Source: an uncultured Lachnospiraceae bacterium (lineage in GTDB: Bacteria > Bacillota > Clostridia > Lachnospirales > Lachnospiraceae). From it: a stretch of DNA of 12,962 bases. The stretch covers positions 1-12,962 of the forward strand of contig CAMHCL010000037.1 in NCBI GenBank assembly GCA_946183625.1, read 5' to 3'. Positions within the stretch are counted from its first letter, which is position 1, and the number at the start of each line of letters is the position of its first letter. Below the pieces are notes generated by a model that saw only the letters and a list, made by a program, of their open reading frames with translations, did no database searches and was not told the origin of the DNA. Shown in pieces: positions 1 through 6,303 of the stretch. The position numbers and the translations under genes were made by a program.

Positions 1-1400
1 AAGGAAGAGTTACTACTGGTGTGACCAAGCTTCAAAATCCTATAACTAAGCTGAATGGAATTGATTATAGTGCAGTATATAATTTCAATTATTTTGTTTC
101 TAATAATGCAGTAGCGAAGAAATCATATTCAAATGATGATGTAGGAGCACTTAAATACTTCATCAGCACAGGTATGAAAAATGGAGTAAAGGGTAATTCT
201 ACATTTGATCTTAGATCATATAAATATGCACATCAGGATTTGAGACTTGCATATGGTAGTGATAATGCCAGATATTACATCCACTACATTAATTATGGTA
301 AGCGAGAAGGAAGAAGATGTAATGGAGTTACTACACTCCAAAATCCGGTAACAAAGCTTAATGGTGTTGATTACAGCAGAGTTTATAATTATTTCTATTA
401 TATAAATAATAATGCTGATATTAAGAAAGCATATCTGGATGATGATGTAGCGGCATTAAAGCATTTTATTAATTATGGAATGAAGGAAGGCCGCAGAGCC
501 AGCGCGGCATTTGATCTTAAATCATATAAGTATCAGTATAAAGATCTTCGTAAAGCATATGGAACTAATAATGCAAAGTATTATATGCATTACGTCAACT
601 TTGGCTTTAATGAAAAGAGAAAAGCTAGTGGTGTAACAAGGATGCAGGATTTTGAAACTGTATATAATAATATTGATTTCAAGGGCATCTATGATTATAA
701 CTACTATGTAAGTAAATATGCAGACATAAGAAAAGCTTATGGCGAAGATGATACTGCTGTTCTTGCCCATTTTGTAAAATATGGTCTTAAGGAGAATAGA
801 CAGGGTAAGGCATCGTATGACAGAGAAGAGTATGAGAGATTAAAGCTCGCTGCAACAGGTATATCTGATGGTTTATATCCTATTATGGGTTCGACTAATA
901 CCACTGTTGCACAGATGGTAAGGTATTACAGAGCGAATGCTACATATCCAGCTTTCTACAAGAACTCAGATGCTCCTACAATAGAAGCTTTCTGTCAGAT
1001 CTATTATGATGAAGCAAGAGCAGAGGGAGTTAAGCCTGAGGTTGCATTTGCGCAGGCCATGAATGAGACAGGATTCCTTAGATTTGGTGGAGATGTTAGT
1101 ATAACACAGTATAATTTCGCTGGTCTTGGAGCTACAGGTGGTGGAGTATCAGGAAATGTCTTTCCTAATGTTCGAACAGGTGTAAGGGCACAGATTCAGC
1201 ACCTGAAAGCATATGCAAGTAATGAAGGTCTTAAGAATGCATGTGTAGATCAGAGATTCCAGTATGTCACAAGAGGAACTTGCCCATATGTTGAATGGCT
1301 TGGAATTCAGGAGAATCCAAAGCATATAGGATGGGCTGCAGCTAAGAATTATGGTTATACACTTAAGAATAATTATATATTAAAGCTGCTGTTAAGCTAA
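1..1400 (+). CDS. Repeat-containing cell-surface glucosaminidase (GH73), 5' end outside window
   Basis: The reading frame is already open at base 3 and continues a repeat, so the GTG at 21 is an internal valine and the true start lies upstream. The visible 466 residues hold two complete 102-residue tandem repeats and a half repeat, then a C-terminal domain of the mannosyl-glycoprotein endo-beta-N-acetylglucosaminidase (GH73) type. That domain would cut the glycan strands of peptidoglycan. It includes the family pattern AQAMNETG, whose Glu (codon 1065-1067) is the expected acid catalyst, and the downstream YNFAGLGA segment. Each repeat has aromatic-rich blocks such as VYNYFYYINNNADIKKAY and an end like HYINYGKREGRR. 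Such repeats are common in exported surface proteins and probably serve for wall or surface attachment, which is inference. The signal peptide is expected upstream but cannot be seen. A hairpin terminator follows the stop. I am sure of the hydrolase class and less sure of what the repeats do. Confidence 0.85.
   Translation, partial: GRVTTGVTKLQNPITKLNGIDYSAVYNFNYFVSNNAVAKKSYSNDDVGALKYFISTGMKNGVKGNSTFDLRSYKYAHQDLRLAYGSDNARYYIHYINYGKREGRRCNGVTTLQNPVTKLNGVDYSRVYNYFYYINNNADIKKAYLDDDVAALKHFINYGMKEGRRASAAFDLKSYKYQYKDLRKAYGTNNAKYYMHYVNFGFNEKRKASGVTRMQDFETVYNNIDFKGIYDYNYYVSKYADIRKAYGEDDTAVLAHFVKYGLKENRQGKASYDREEYERLKLAATGISDGLYPIMGSTNTTVAQMVRYYRANATYPAFYKNSDAPTIEAFCQIYYDEARAEGVKPEVAFAQAMNETGFLRFGGDVSITQYNFAGLGATGGGVSGNVFPNVRTGVRAQIQHLKAYASNEGLKNACVDQRFQYVTRGTCPYVEWLGIQENPKHIGWAAAKNYGYTLKNNYILKLLLS
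21..806 (+). repeat. 2.5 tandem copies of a 306-bp (102-aa) protein repeat
   Basis: Unit 1 spans 21-326, unit 2 spans 327-632 and a half unit spans 633-806. Both full units are exactly 306 bases and begin with a Val-Thr-Thr/Lys-Leu-Gln-Asn-Pro-type segment. Each unit splits into two related halves of about 50 residues. Both halves carry a Tyr-rich strand, an Asp-Leu/Asp-Ile plus Ala-Tyr segment and a His-Tyr/Phe...Gly...Glu-Gly-Arg ending. The six residues read before base 21 match the end of a previous unit, so more copies lie upstream. The units have diverged at the DNA level, so this is an old protein repeat and not a recent DNA duplication. Confidence 0.9.
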
Positions 1401-1412
1401 TAAAACATAGTA

Positions 1413-1448
1413 CAGCCTGCACGAATCCGTGCAGGCTGAATTATTCTT
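1413..1448 (+). terminator. Intrinsic terminator after the glucosaminidase gene
   Basis: A perfect 11-bp stem (1413-1423 with 1428-1438, arm CAGCCTGCACG) closes a 4-base loop AATC. It is followed by a T-rich but interrupted tail (1441-1448). It lies 12 bases after the stop codon and separates this gene from the rpmG cluster. Confidence 0.85.
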
Positions 1449-1480
1449 TCATTATTATCATAATATTCACAATATATCCC

Positions 1481-1510
1481 TTGACTTTGTATATCATAGT
1501 ATGTTATCCT
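1481..1510 (+). promoter_or_regulatory. Candidate sigma-A promoter of the rpmG-secE-nusG-rplKA cluster
   Basis: TTGACT (1481-1486) lies 18 bases before TATCCT (1505-1510). The -10 box is preceded by TG at 1502-1503, which makes it an extended -10. Transcription would begin near 1517, leaving a leader of about 95 bases before rpmG. It is the best promoter match between the upstream terminator and rpmG. Confidence 0.6.
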
Positions 1511-1517
1511 AACACTT

Positions 1518-1537
1518 GCGTTTTAAGCGCTTTTTTT
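1518..1537 (+). other. Small hairpin plus seven T at the start of the rpmG leader
   Basis: GCGTT (1518-1522) can pair with AGCGC (1526-1530) across a TTA loop, with one G-T pair, and seven T follow directly. The shape is terminator-like, but the stem is only 5 bp and begins at the predicted transcription start. A regulatory role is uncertain. Confidence 0.25.
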
Positions 1538-1611
1538 GACGTGTAAAAATAAGGGTTTTAAACGCAATAAGGCTATTATAGTAACATAAAAATGATATGG
1601 AGGTGGCAGTT

Positions 1612-1761
1612 GTGCGCGTAAAGATCACGCTTGCATGTCAGGATTGTAAACAGCGTAATTACAATATGACAAAAGACAAGAAGCTTCATCCGGACAGGAT
1701 GGAAACAAAGAAGTATTGTAAGTTCTGTAAAGCTCATACAATGCACAAGGAAACAAAGTAA
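1612..1761 (+). CDS. rpmG: 50S ribosomal protein L33
   Basis: This 49-residue protein is the small L33 subunit protein of the large ribosomal subunit, located near the tRNA exit site. The sequence begins MRVKITLACQDCKQRNYN and has the two CxxC pairs (CQDC and CKFC preceded by KKY) of the zinc-binding form of L33. The ending HTMHKETK is also typical of the family. It starts at a GTG codon, chosen because a strong GGAGGTGG site (1599-1606) lies 5 bases upstream and the product then has the normal family length of about 49-50 residues. It heads the cluster, and secE begins 32 bases after its stop. The order rpmG-secE-nusG-rplK-rplA is conserved in many bacteria. No tRNA-Trp gene lies between rpmG and secE, unlike in some relatives. 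Confidence 0.95.
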   Translation: MRVKITLACQDCKQRNYNMTKDKKLHPDRMETKKYCKFCKAHTMHKETK

Positions 1762-1793
1762 TTGGAATTAGTGGAAGATTAAGAGGTGGCAAA

Positions 1794-2003
1794 ATGTCAG
1801 AGAAAAAAAATGATAAATCACCTGCTCTTAAGAGAAGCTGGTTCCAGAATCTGAAGTCAGAGTTTGCTAAAATTACATGGCCTACAAAGGATAGACTTTG
1901 CAGAGAGGTTGTTGTTGTTCTTTCAGTAGCAATTCTTGTTGGTCTATTAATAGTAGGAGTTGATTTTGTTTTACAGCATCTGCTTCAGCTTGCATTTTTC
2001 TAG
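1794..2003 (+). CDS. secE: Preprotein translocase subunit SecE
   Basis: SecE is the small membrane subunit that clamps the SecY channel of the general secretion pathway. The 69-residue product has the short, single-span Gram-positive form. A charged N-terminus is followed by the amphipathic family motif FQNLKSEFAKITWPTKDRL, in which the K-I-T-W-P core is diagnostic. One transmembrane helix follows (roughly residues 38-61, VVVVLSVAILVGLLIVGVDF). The ATG has an AGAGGTGG site 5-6 bases upstream. nusG follows after 11 bases, and its ribosome binding site begins at the secE stop, so the two are probably translated together. Confidence 0.96.
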   Translation: MSEKKNDKSPALKRSWFQNLKSEFAKITWPTKDRLCREVVVVLSVAILVGLLIVGVDFVLQHLLQLAFF

Positions 2004-2014
2004 GTGGTGACGAT

Positions 2015-2662
2015 ATGGCAGAAGAAGAAATGAACGTAGTTAATGAAGAAACTGCTTCAGAAGCTGCTTCAGAGGCTGTTTCAGAAGAGGTTACTGAACA
2101 GGTTTCAGAGCCTGTTATCAAGTCTGCAAACATTAAGCAGAAGGGTGATAACGAACCACACTGGTATGTAGTTCATACATATTCAGGTTATGAAAACAAG
2201 GTTAAAGCTGATATTGAGAAAACAATTGAAAACAGAAGACTTCAGGATCAGATGTTTGAGGTCATGGTTCCTCTTCAGGAAGTTGTAGAGGTTAAGAATG
2301 GCGTCAGAAAGACTATGTCCAAGAAGATATTCCCAGGATATGTTCTGGTTCATATGATCAAGAATGATGTAACATGGTATGTTGTTAGAAACACACGTGG
2401 TGTTACAGGATTCGTGGGACCTGGATCCGAGCCTGTTCCTCTTACAGATGAGGAAATGCTTAAGCTCGGCGTTAGATCTGAAGATTTCGAAATTGATGTA
2501 GAAATCGGCGATAACATCAGCGTAATTGATGGTGCTTGGAAGGGTACAACCGGTGCGGTTAAGACTATTAACCATGCTAAGCAGACAGTTACAGTTGATG
2601 TAGATATCTTCGGTAGATCTACAGATGTAGAAATCAGCATAGGTGATATTCAGAAGTTGTAA
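2015..2662 (+). CDS. nusG: Transcription termination/antitermination factor NusG, with acidic N-terminal extension
   Basis: NusG binds RNA polymerase and couples elongation to pausing, termination or translation. The NGN domain starts at His49 (HWYVVHTYSGYENKVK) and includes KIFPGYVLVHM and the TRGVTGFVG segment. The C-terminal KOW domain is seen as a GDNISVIDGAWKGTTGAV-type motif and ends in GDIQKL. At 215 residues it is longer than the usual 175-185, because residues 1-48 form a low-complexity extension rich in Glu, Ala, Ser and Val, with repeats such as ASEAASEAVSEE. The ATG at 2015 is supported by GGTGGTGA overlapping the secE stop. A later start would lack a comparable site, so I judge the extension real. 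The gene sits in the conserved position between secE and rplK. The NusG call is firm; the role of the extension is unknown. Confidence 0.96.
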   Translation: MAEEEMNVVNEETASEAASEAVSEEVTEQVSEPVIKSANIKQKGDNEPHWYVVHTYSGYENKVKADIEKTIENRRLQDQMFEVMVPLQEVVEVKNGVRKTMSKKIFPGYVLVHMIKNDVTWYVVRNTRGVTGFVGPGSEPVPLTDEEMLKLGVRSEDFEIDVEIGDNISVIDGAWKGTTGAVKTINHAKQTVTVDVDIFGRSTDVEISIGDIQKL

Positions 2663-2666
2663 ATAA

Positions 2667-2695
2667 GTGGAAGGGAAGAAACCCGTTATTACCAC
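2667..2695 (+). promoter_or_regulatory. Candidate ribosomal protein L1-binding mRNA element before rplK
   Basis: The RNA can fold as an outer stem GTGG (2667-2670) with CCAC (2692-2695), then AA on the 5' side, an inner stem GGG/CCC (2673-2675 with 2682-2684), and a 7-base internal loop GTTATTA on the 3' side. The AGGAGG site of rplK begins 5 bases later. The layout matches a second element before rplA. It also resembles the L1 stalk helix of 23S rRNA, where GUGG-GAGGC pairs with GCC...AAUACCAC. L1 is known to repress the L11 operon by binding such mimics, so autoregulation by L1 is the likely role. Confidence 0.7.
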
Positions 2696-2714
2696 ATTTA
2701 GGAGGTTCATTAAA

Positions 2715-3140
2715 ATGGCTAAGAAAGTCGAAGGATACATTAAGTTACAGATACCTGCAGGAAAGGCAACTCCAGCTCCACCGGTTGGTCCAGCACTTGG
2801 TCAGCATGGTGTTAACATCGTTGAGTTTACAAAGCAGTTCAACGATCGTACAGCTGATAAGGGAGATATGATCATTCCTGTTGTAATTACAGTTTATGCA
2901 GATAGAAGCTTTAGTTTTATAACAAAGACTCCTCCTGCTCCTGTACTTATCAAGAAGGCATGTAAGATTCAGAAGGCATCTGGCGAGCCAAACAAGAAGA
3001 AGGTCGCTAAGATAACCAAGGCACAGGTTCAGGAAATCGCTGAAATTAAAATGCCAGATCTTAATGCTGCATCACTTGAGTCTGCTATGAGCATGATAGC
3101 AGGAACAGCTCGTTCAATGGGTATTGAGGTAGTTGACTAA
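2715..3140 (+). CDS. rplK: 50S ribosomal protein L11
   Basis: L11 forms the GTPase-associated centre of the large subunit together with 23S rRNA helices 43-44. It binds translation factors and is needed for the stringent response through RelA. The 141-residue product has the family's normal length. It opens with MAKKVEGYIKLQIPAGKATP, followed by PVGPALGQHGVNIVEF, the classic L11 N-terminal signature. The C-terminal RNA-binding domain carries KTPPAPVLIKKA and ends in GTARSMGIEVVD. I chose the ATG at 2715 because AGGAGG (2700-2705) precedes it and MAKK is the usual start. An in-frame GTG at 2667 would add 16 unrelated residues encoded by the regulatory hairpin. Translation is probably controlled by L1 through that hairpin. 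Confidence 0.97.
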   Translation: MAKKVEGYIKLQIPAGKATPAPPVGPALGQHGVNIVEFTKQFNDRTADKGDMIIPVVITVYADRSFSFITKTPPAPVLIKKACKIQKASGEPNKKKVAKITKAQVQEIAEIKMPDLNAASLESAMSMIAGTARSMGIEVVD

Positions 3141-3173
3141 TTAACTATAAATTGTAATTAATTTTGATATAAG

Positions 3174-3207
3174 GTGGAAGGAGCAAGATAAGCTCCGATA
3201 ATACCAC
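3174..3207 (+). promoter_or_regulatory. Second candidate L1-binding mRNA element, before rplA
   Basis: The outer stem GTGG (3174-3177) pairs with CCAC (3204-3207). AA follows on the 5' side, then an inner stem GGAGC (3180-3184) with GCTCC (3192-3196) around a 7-base loop, and a 7-base 3' internal loop GATAATA. The inner stem differs from that of the rplK element (GGAGC/GCTCC against GGG/CCC) but the flanking GTGGAAGG, CCG and TACCAC parts are kept. This is the pattern expected of a conserved binding site. The AGGAGG of rplA begins at the next base, so bound protein would block initiation. Confidence 0.72.
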
Positions 3208-3219
3208 AGGAGGTATGTA

Positions 3220-3918
3220 ATGAAAAAAGGTAAGAGATATATTGAAGCTGCAAAGCTTGTAGAGAAGAATAAGTTATATGACCTTGAAGAGGCTGCTGAA
3301 ATCTTAAAGAAGACAGCTAGTGCTAAGTTCGATGAGACAATCGAAGCACACCTTAAGCTTGGTGTTGATGGACGTCATGCAGACCAGCAGGTTCGTGGTG
3401 CTGTAGTACTTCCTCACGGAACAGGTAAGAACGTTAAGGTTCTTGTATTCGCTAAGGGTGACAAGGTTGATCAGGCACTTGCTGCTGGCGCTGATTACGC
3501 TGGAGGCGAGGAGCTTGTGCCAAAGATTCAGAACGAAGGCTGGTTAGACTTTGACGTAGTTATTGCTACACCTGATATGATGGGTGTTGTAGGACGTCTC
3601 GGACGTGTACTTGGTCCTAAGGGACTTATGCCAAATCCAAAGGCTGGTACAGTTACACCTGACGTTGTTAAGGCTATCGAGGATGTTAAAGCTGGTAAGA
3701 TTGAGTACAGACTTGACAAGGCAAATATTATCCATGTTCCAGTTGGTAAGGCATCATTTACCACAGAGCAGATCGCGGACAACTATAAAGCCTTAATGAA
3801 AGCCGTAGTAAAAGCTAAGCCATCAAGTGCTAAGGGTCAGTATCTGAAGAGTGTTACAATTACATCTACAATGGGCCCTGGAATTAAACTTAATCCTAAT
3901 AAGTTTATGGAGAGCTAA
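3220..3918 (+). CDS. rplA: 50S ribosomal protein L1
   Basis: L1 forms the mobile L1 stalk of the large subunit, which helps eject deacylated tRNA from the E site. It is also the translational repressor of its own operon in many bacteria. The 232-residue product has the normal length. Domain I begins MKKGKRYIEAAKLVEKNKLY and has the RNA-contacting FDETIEAHLKLGVD segment. The middle carries GRLGRVLGPKGLMPNPKAGTV, the central L1 signature. The C-terminal part has SVTITSTMGPGIKL. AGGAGG (3208-3213) lies 6 bases before the ATG and directly abuts a candidate L1-binding hairpin, which fits feedback control. A terminator follows 21 bases after the stop, so rplJ-rplL are not part of this transcript. 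Confidence 0.97.
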   Translation: MKKGKRYIEAAKLVEKNKLYDLEEAAEILKKTASAKFDETIEAHLKLGVDGRHADQQVRGAVVLPHGTGKNVKVLVFAKGDKVDQALAAGADYAGGEELVPKIQNEGWLDFDVVIATPDMMGVVGRLGRVLGPKGLMPNPKAGTVTPDVVKAIEDVKAGKIEYRLDKANIIHVPVGKASFTTEQIADNYKALMKAVVKAKPSSAKGQYLKSVTITSTMGPGIKLNPNKFMES

Positions 3919-3939
3919 ATTTTACTAAGACGATATATG

Positions 3940-3964
3940 AAAACCCGGCTTTTAGCCGGGTTTT
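3940..3964 (+). terminator. Intrinsic terminator after rplA
   Basis: A perfect 11-bp stem AAAACCCGGCT (3940-3950) with AGCCGGGTTTT (3954-3964) closes a TTT loop. The A-rich 5' arm and T-rich 3' arm allow it to work in either direction. It ends 23 bases before the next gene. Confidence 0.9.
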
Positions 3965-3987
3965 ACTAATAGGAGTATTAGTTATAA

Positions 3988-5196
3988 ATGAAAGAAATAT
4001 TACAAAGAATTCTGGGTACGATTGCAGCTATTGCTGGAATTGCACTGCTCATCCTTATTGTGGGATTGGTTATATTCAAGGGAACCGAACCTAAGAAGGA
4101 AAAGGATACTCAGGAATTCACCAGAGTAACAACTGAAGCAGTTGCTACAGCATCGGATTCTGTAGCAGAGGAGATTGAATCTGAAGAGTGGATTACAGCA
4201 ACAACAGAAGCACCTGTTGCTACTATGACAAATCCAACGAGACCATCCGGTGGCCTTTCAGATTATAACTTCCCTGAACTTACTGCTGCAGATGATAAAG
4301 AAGATCCGATTTTTCTTATATATTCGAAAAATGTATGTGTTGGCGTAGGAAGTACATTTGACGTGCATGATCATGTGGGTTATGCCGATGATGTGGATCG
4401 TGAGCTGGACCTGAAGGTTAATGGAACTGTTGATACGTCGAAGGAGGGAGATTATAATCTCACCCTCACCCTTACAGATGATGCAGGCCATAGTACGGTT
4501 AAGGATATGACTGTAAGTGTTGTGGCTGGCAGTGGCCAGGAGCCTGGACCAAGCGAAGTTAAACCTTCGGAGTCTTTCAGTGATTTCGCTGAGAAGTACG
4601 GCGGAGATAATGTTGAGCTGGGACTTGATGTGTCCAGATGGCAGAATGATATAGATTTCAATAAAGTCAAGGCCGCAGGGTGCGACTATGTCATTATCCG
4701 TATAGGTGGCTATGACGATGATGAGCATTATGTAGATAAGAAATATATAGAGAATATCAAGAATGCAAAGGCTGCCGGACTTAAGGTTGGTATCTACTGG
4801 CATGCAGAAGAGTCAACTGTTGAGGAAACTGTTGCAAGTACGGAGTACCTGCTTAAAACTCTGGGCGGAGAGAAACTGGATTTTCCTATCGCTTATGACT
4901 GGGAGGATTTCCAGAACTTCGAAAACTATGGCATGAATATGCATGACATAAACAATAATTTCGAGGTTTTCTGCAACGAACTGGAGAAGGCTGGTTACGA
5001 GGCATGTCTCTACAGTAGTAAGAACTTCCTTGAGAATACCTGGACCAATGAGAATAATCATGAGGTATGGCTGGCTCACTACACTGATGAGACAAACTAT
5101 ACTGGAGATTATTATATGTGGCAGCACTGCAACGATGGTAAGATTGATGGAATCAGTACCGCTGCAGACTTTAATGTATATTATAAAGATAGATAA
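3988..5196 (+). CDS. Membrane-anchored GH25 lysozyme with Ig-like domain
   Basis: This 402-residue protein is a predicted peptidoglycan muramidase held at the outer face of the membrane. One N-terminal helix (about residues 10-31) acts as an uncleaved anchor or signal. A Thr/Glu/Ser-rich linker reaches to about residue 100. An Ig-like all-beta domain of the DUF5011 kind follows (about 105-182, with the ending DDAGHSTVKDMTVSVV). The GH25 domain runs from about 208 to the end. It starts LGLDVSRWQNDIDF, giving Asp214, and has YDWED with Asp304 and Glu306. The three match the Asp and Asp-x-Glu catalytic set of the family in kind and spacing. The TGDYYMWQHC and IDGIS...DFNVYY ending is also typical. 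The gene follows the rplA terminator directly. Its AGGAG site (3971-3975) is 12 bases from the ATG, a rather long gap. No promoter is visible between them. Confidence 0.92.
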   Translation: MKEILQRILGTIAAIAGIALLILIVGLVIFKGTEPKKEKDTQEFTRVTTEAVATASDSVAEEIESEEWITATTEAPVATMTNPTRPSGGLSDYNFPELTAADDKEDPIFLIYSKNVCVGVGSTFDVHDHVGYADDVDRELDLKVNGTVDTSKEGDYNLTLTLTDDAGHSTVKDMTVSVVAGSGQEPGPSEVKPSESFSDFAEKYGGDNVELGLDVSRWQNDIDFNKVKAAGCDYVIIRIGGYDDDEHYVDKKYIENIKNAKAAGLKVGIYWHAEESTVEETVASTEYLLKTLGGEKLDFPIAYDWEDFQNFENYGMNMHDINNNFEVFCNELEKAGYEACLYSSKNFLENTWTNENNHEVWLAHYTDETNYTGDYYMWQHCNDGKIDGISTAADFNVYYKDR

Positions 5197-5200
5197 CGAT

Positions 5201-5234
5201 AAGGAGCATACTCTATGGAGTGTGCTCCTTTTTT
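5201..5234 (+). terminator. Intrinsic terminator after the GH25 lysozyme gene
   Basis: A 13-bp stem (5201-5213 with 5218-5230, arm AAGGAGCATACTC, one G-T pair) closes the loop TATG. The 3' arm runs into a tract of six T (5229-5234). It begins 4 bases after the stop codon. Confidence 0.93.
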
Positions 5235-5283
5235 AGGCTTTAAGGATTATTTAATATTATTTGTGATATATCTATGAAAGAGG

Positions 5284-5312
5284 TTGACAATAGTTCTTGA
5301 ATATAATATTAT
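5284..5312 (+). promoter_or_regulatory. Candidate promoter of the padR-HAAS-DUF4097 module
   Basis: TTGACA (5284-5289), a perfect -35 box, lies 17 bases before TATTAT (5307-5312). A second possible pair is TTGAAT (5297-5302) with TATAAT (5319-5324) at 16 bases. Both give a leader of roughly 50-60 bases and both overlap the inverted repeat described next. Confidence 0.6.
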
Positions 5313-5326
5313 ACGTCATATAATAT
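5306..5326 (+). promoter_or_regulatory. Inverted repeat over the padR promoter, candidate operator
   Basis: ATATTATA (5306-5313) and TATAATAT (5319-5326) form perfect 8-bp arms around CGTCA. PadR-family dimers often bind palindromes of this size on their own promoters, so autoregulation is plausible. The arms are pure A/T, and such repeats arise easily by chance in this background. Confidence 0.4.
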
Positions 5327-5378
5327 AACAAACAAAATAATATTAGTGTTGATATAATAACTTGAAAGGAGAATTGAT

Positions 5379-5705
5379 ATGACGTATCAGCTGACAGCAC
5401 CTCTTCTGGACGCATGCGTTCTAGGAATTGTAGCCCACGAGGATACATATGGATATACGCTGACTCAGAAGATCAGAGAGCTGGTGGATGTTTCTGATTC
5501 CACTCTTTATCCAGTTCTCAGAAGATTACAGAAGGAAAATTGCCTTGAAACATATGATCAGCCGTTTCAGGGGAGAAATAGAAGATATTACAGGATTACC
5601 GGTGTAGGTCTGGGGAGACTTGAATATTATCGGAATGAATGGATTGATTACAAAGAAAAGGTAGATATTATGCTTTCAGGAGAGGAGGGAAGTTCGGATG
5701 AATAA
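5379..5705 (+). CDS. PadR-family transcriptional regulator
   Basis: This 108-residue protein is a short PadR regulator, a winged-helix repressor that usually binds DNA as a dimer and responds to toxic compounds or envelope signals. The domain fills the protein: LLDACVLGIVAHEDTYGYTL is the start of the family fold, DSTLYPVLRRLQKENCL is the recognition helix region, and RRYYRITGVGLGRLEYY is the wing and following helix. AAAGGAG (5365-5371) sits 7 bases before the ATG. Its last 8 bases overlap the start of the next gene, so the two are translationally coupled. PadR followed by a HAAS/DUF1700 protein and a DUF4097 protein is a recurrent Firmicutes gene set. The regulator probably controls this set, perhaps through the inverted repeat on its promoter. 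The inducer is unknown. Confidence 0.93.
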   Translation: MTYQLTAPLLDACVLGIVAHEDTYGYTLTQKIRELVDVSDSTLYPVLRRLQKENCLETYDQPFQGRNRRYYRITGVGLGRLEYYRNEWIDYKEKVDIMLSGEEGSSDE

Positions 5706-6303
5706 GGATCAATTTATGAAGCAGCTTGCTAAAAAGCTGAAGAGACTTCCGAAGGAAGAACAGGATGAAGCCATGAATTACTATACTGAATATTTCCTCG
5801 ATGCCGGAGTAGATGATGCTACTGATGTTACAACTCTTGTAGGAAAACCGGAGGCTGTTGCAGCAAAGATTATGGATGAATGTCTGGATAAACAATTAGT
5901 GAAGGTTAATAAAGAGGGCGGAGTTAAGAATAATTCTAAAGCGCTTAAGTATATGATCTTAGGGCTGATCGTATCTCCTGTTGCTGTTCCGCTCTGCACA
6001 GCACTCATTATTACCATTTTTACAATATTTATAACAGCTTTAGCGGTGATCATTTCACTTCTGGTCGCATCCATAGGCGTAACCCTTGTGGGTGTTGCAA
6101 TCTTACCATTTGTATTCTGGTCGACTTCGGTACCACAGCTACTTCTTGTATTGGGAAGCTCATTTATATGTATAGCCTCCGGAGTGCTGATGTTTACAGG
6201 CTTCTATAAGCTGGGAGAACTGCTTATCAGAGGACTTATATCATTATTCAGTGCAATAGGAAAGAAGATAATCTACAGTTATTTGAAGGGAGCAGAGCAA
6301 TGA
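5698..6303 (+). CDS. HAAS-domain (DUF1700) membrane protein
   Basis: The 201-residue product begins with a soluble HAAS domain (formerly DUF1700, about residues 1-65). It shows the family pattern of a helical start MNKDQFMKQLAKKLKRLP, then YYTEYFLDAG, then LVGKPEAVAAKIMDE. A hydrophobic region follows (about residues 82-180), probably three to four membrane helices, e.g. LIVSPVAVPLCTALIITIF and LLLVLGSSFICIASGVLMF. HAAS domains are thought to act as signalling modules linked to PadR regulators, so this may be the membrane sensor of the module. That role is inference. The ATG overlaps the padR stop by 8 bases and has a GAGGAGGGAAG site inside padR. Its own stop overlaps the next start (ATGA), so all three genes are coupled. 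Confidence 0.9.
   Translation: MNKDQFMKQLAKKLKRLPKEEQDEAMNYYTEYFLDAGVDDATDVTTLVGKPEAVAAKIMDECLDKQLVKVNKEGGVKNNSKALKYMILGLIVSPVAVPLCTALIITIFTIFITALAVIISLLVASIGVTLVGVAILPFVFWSTSVPQLLLVLGSSFICIASGVLMFTGFYKLGELLIRGLISLFSAIGKKIIYSYLKGAEQ

Noticed and set aside
21..23. GTG at 21 as the start of the glucosaminidase gene
   Set aside because: The frame is open to base 3 and the preceding residues match the end of a repeat unit, so this is an internal codon of a gene starting upstream.
1762..1793. tRNA-Trp gene expected between rpmG and secE in some relatives
   Set aside because: Only 32 bases separate the genes, too few for a tRNA.
2667..2714. Upstream GTG as the start of rplK
   Set aside because: It would add 16 residues with no similarity to L11. 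Its codons are the L1-like hairpin, and AGGAGG is placed for the ATG at 2715.
2183..2740. 185-codon open frame on the - strand
   Set aside because: It lies opposite nusG and the rplK leader, whose identity is certain. The translation shows no recognisable motif.
4258..4803. 181-codon open frame on the - strand
   Set aside because: It is antisense to the GH25 lysozyme gene, has no family motif, and has no ribosome binding site that I can see.
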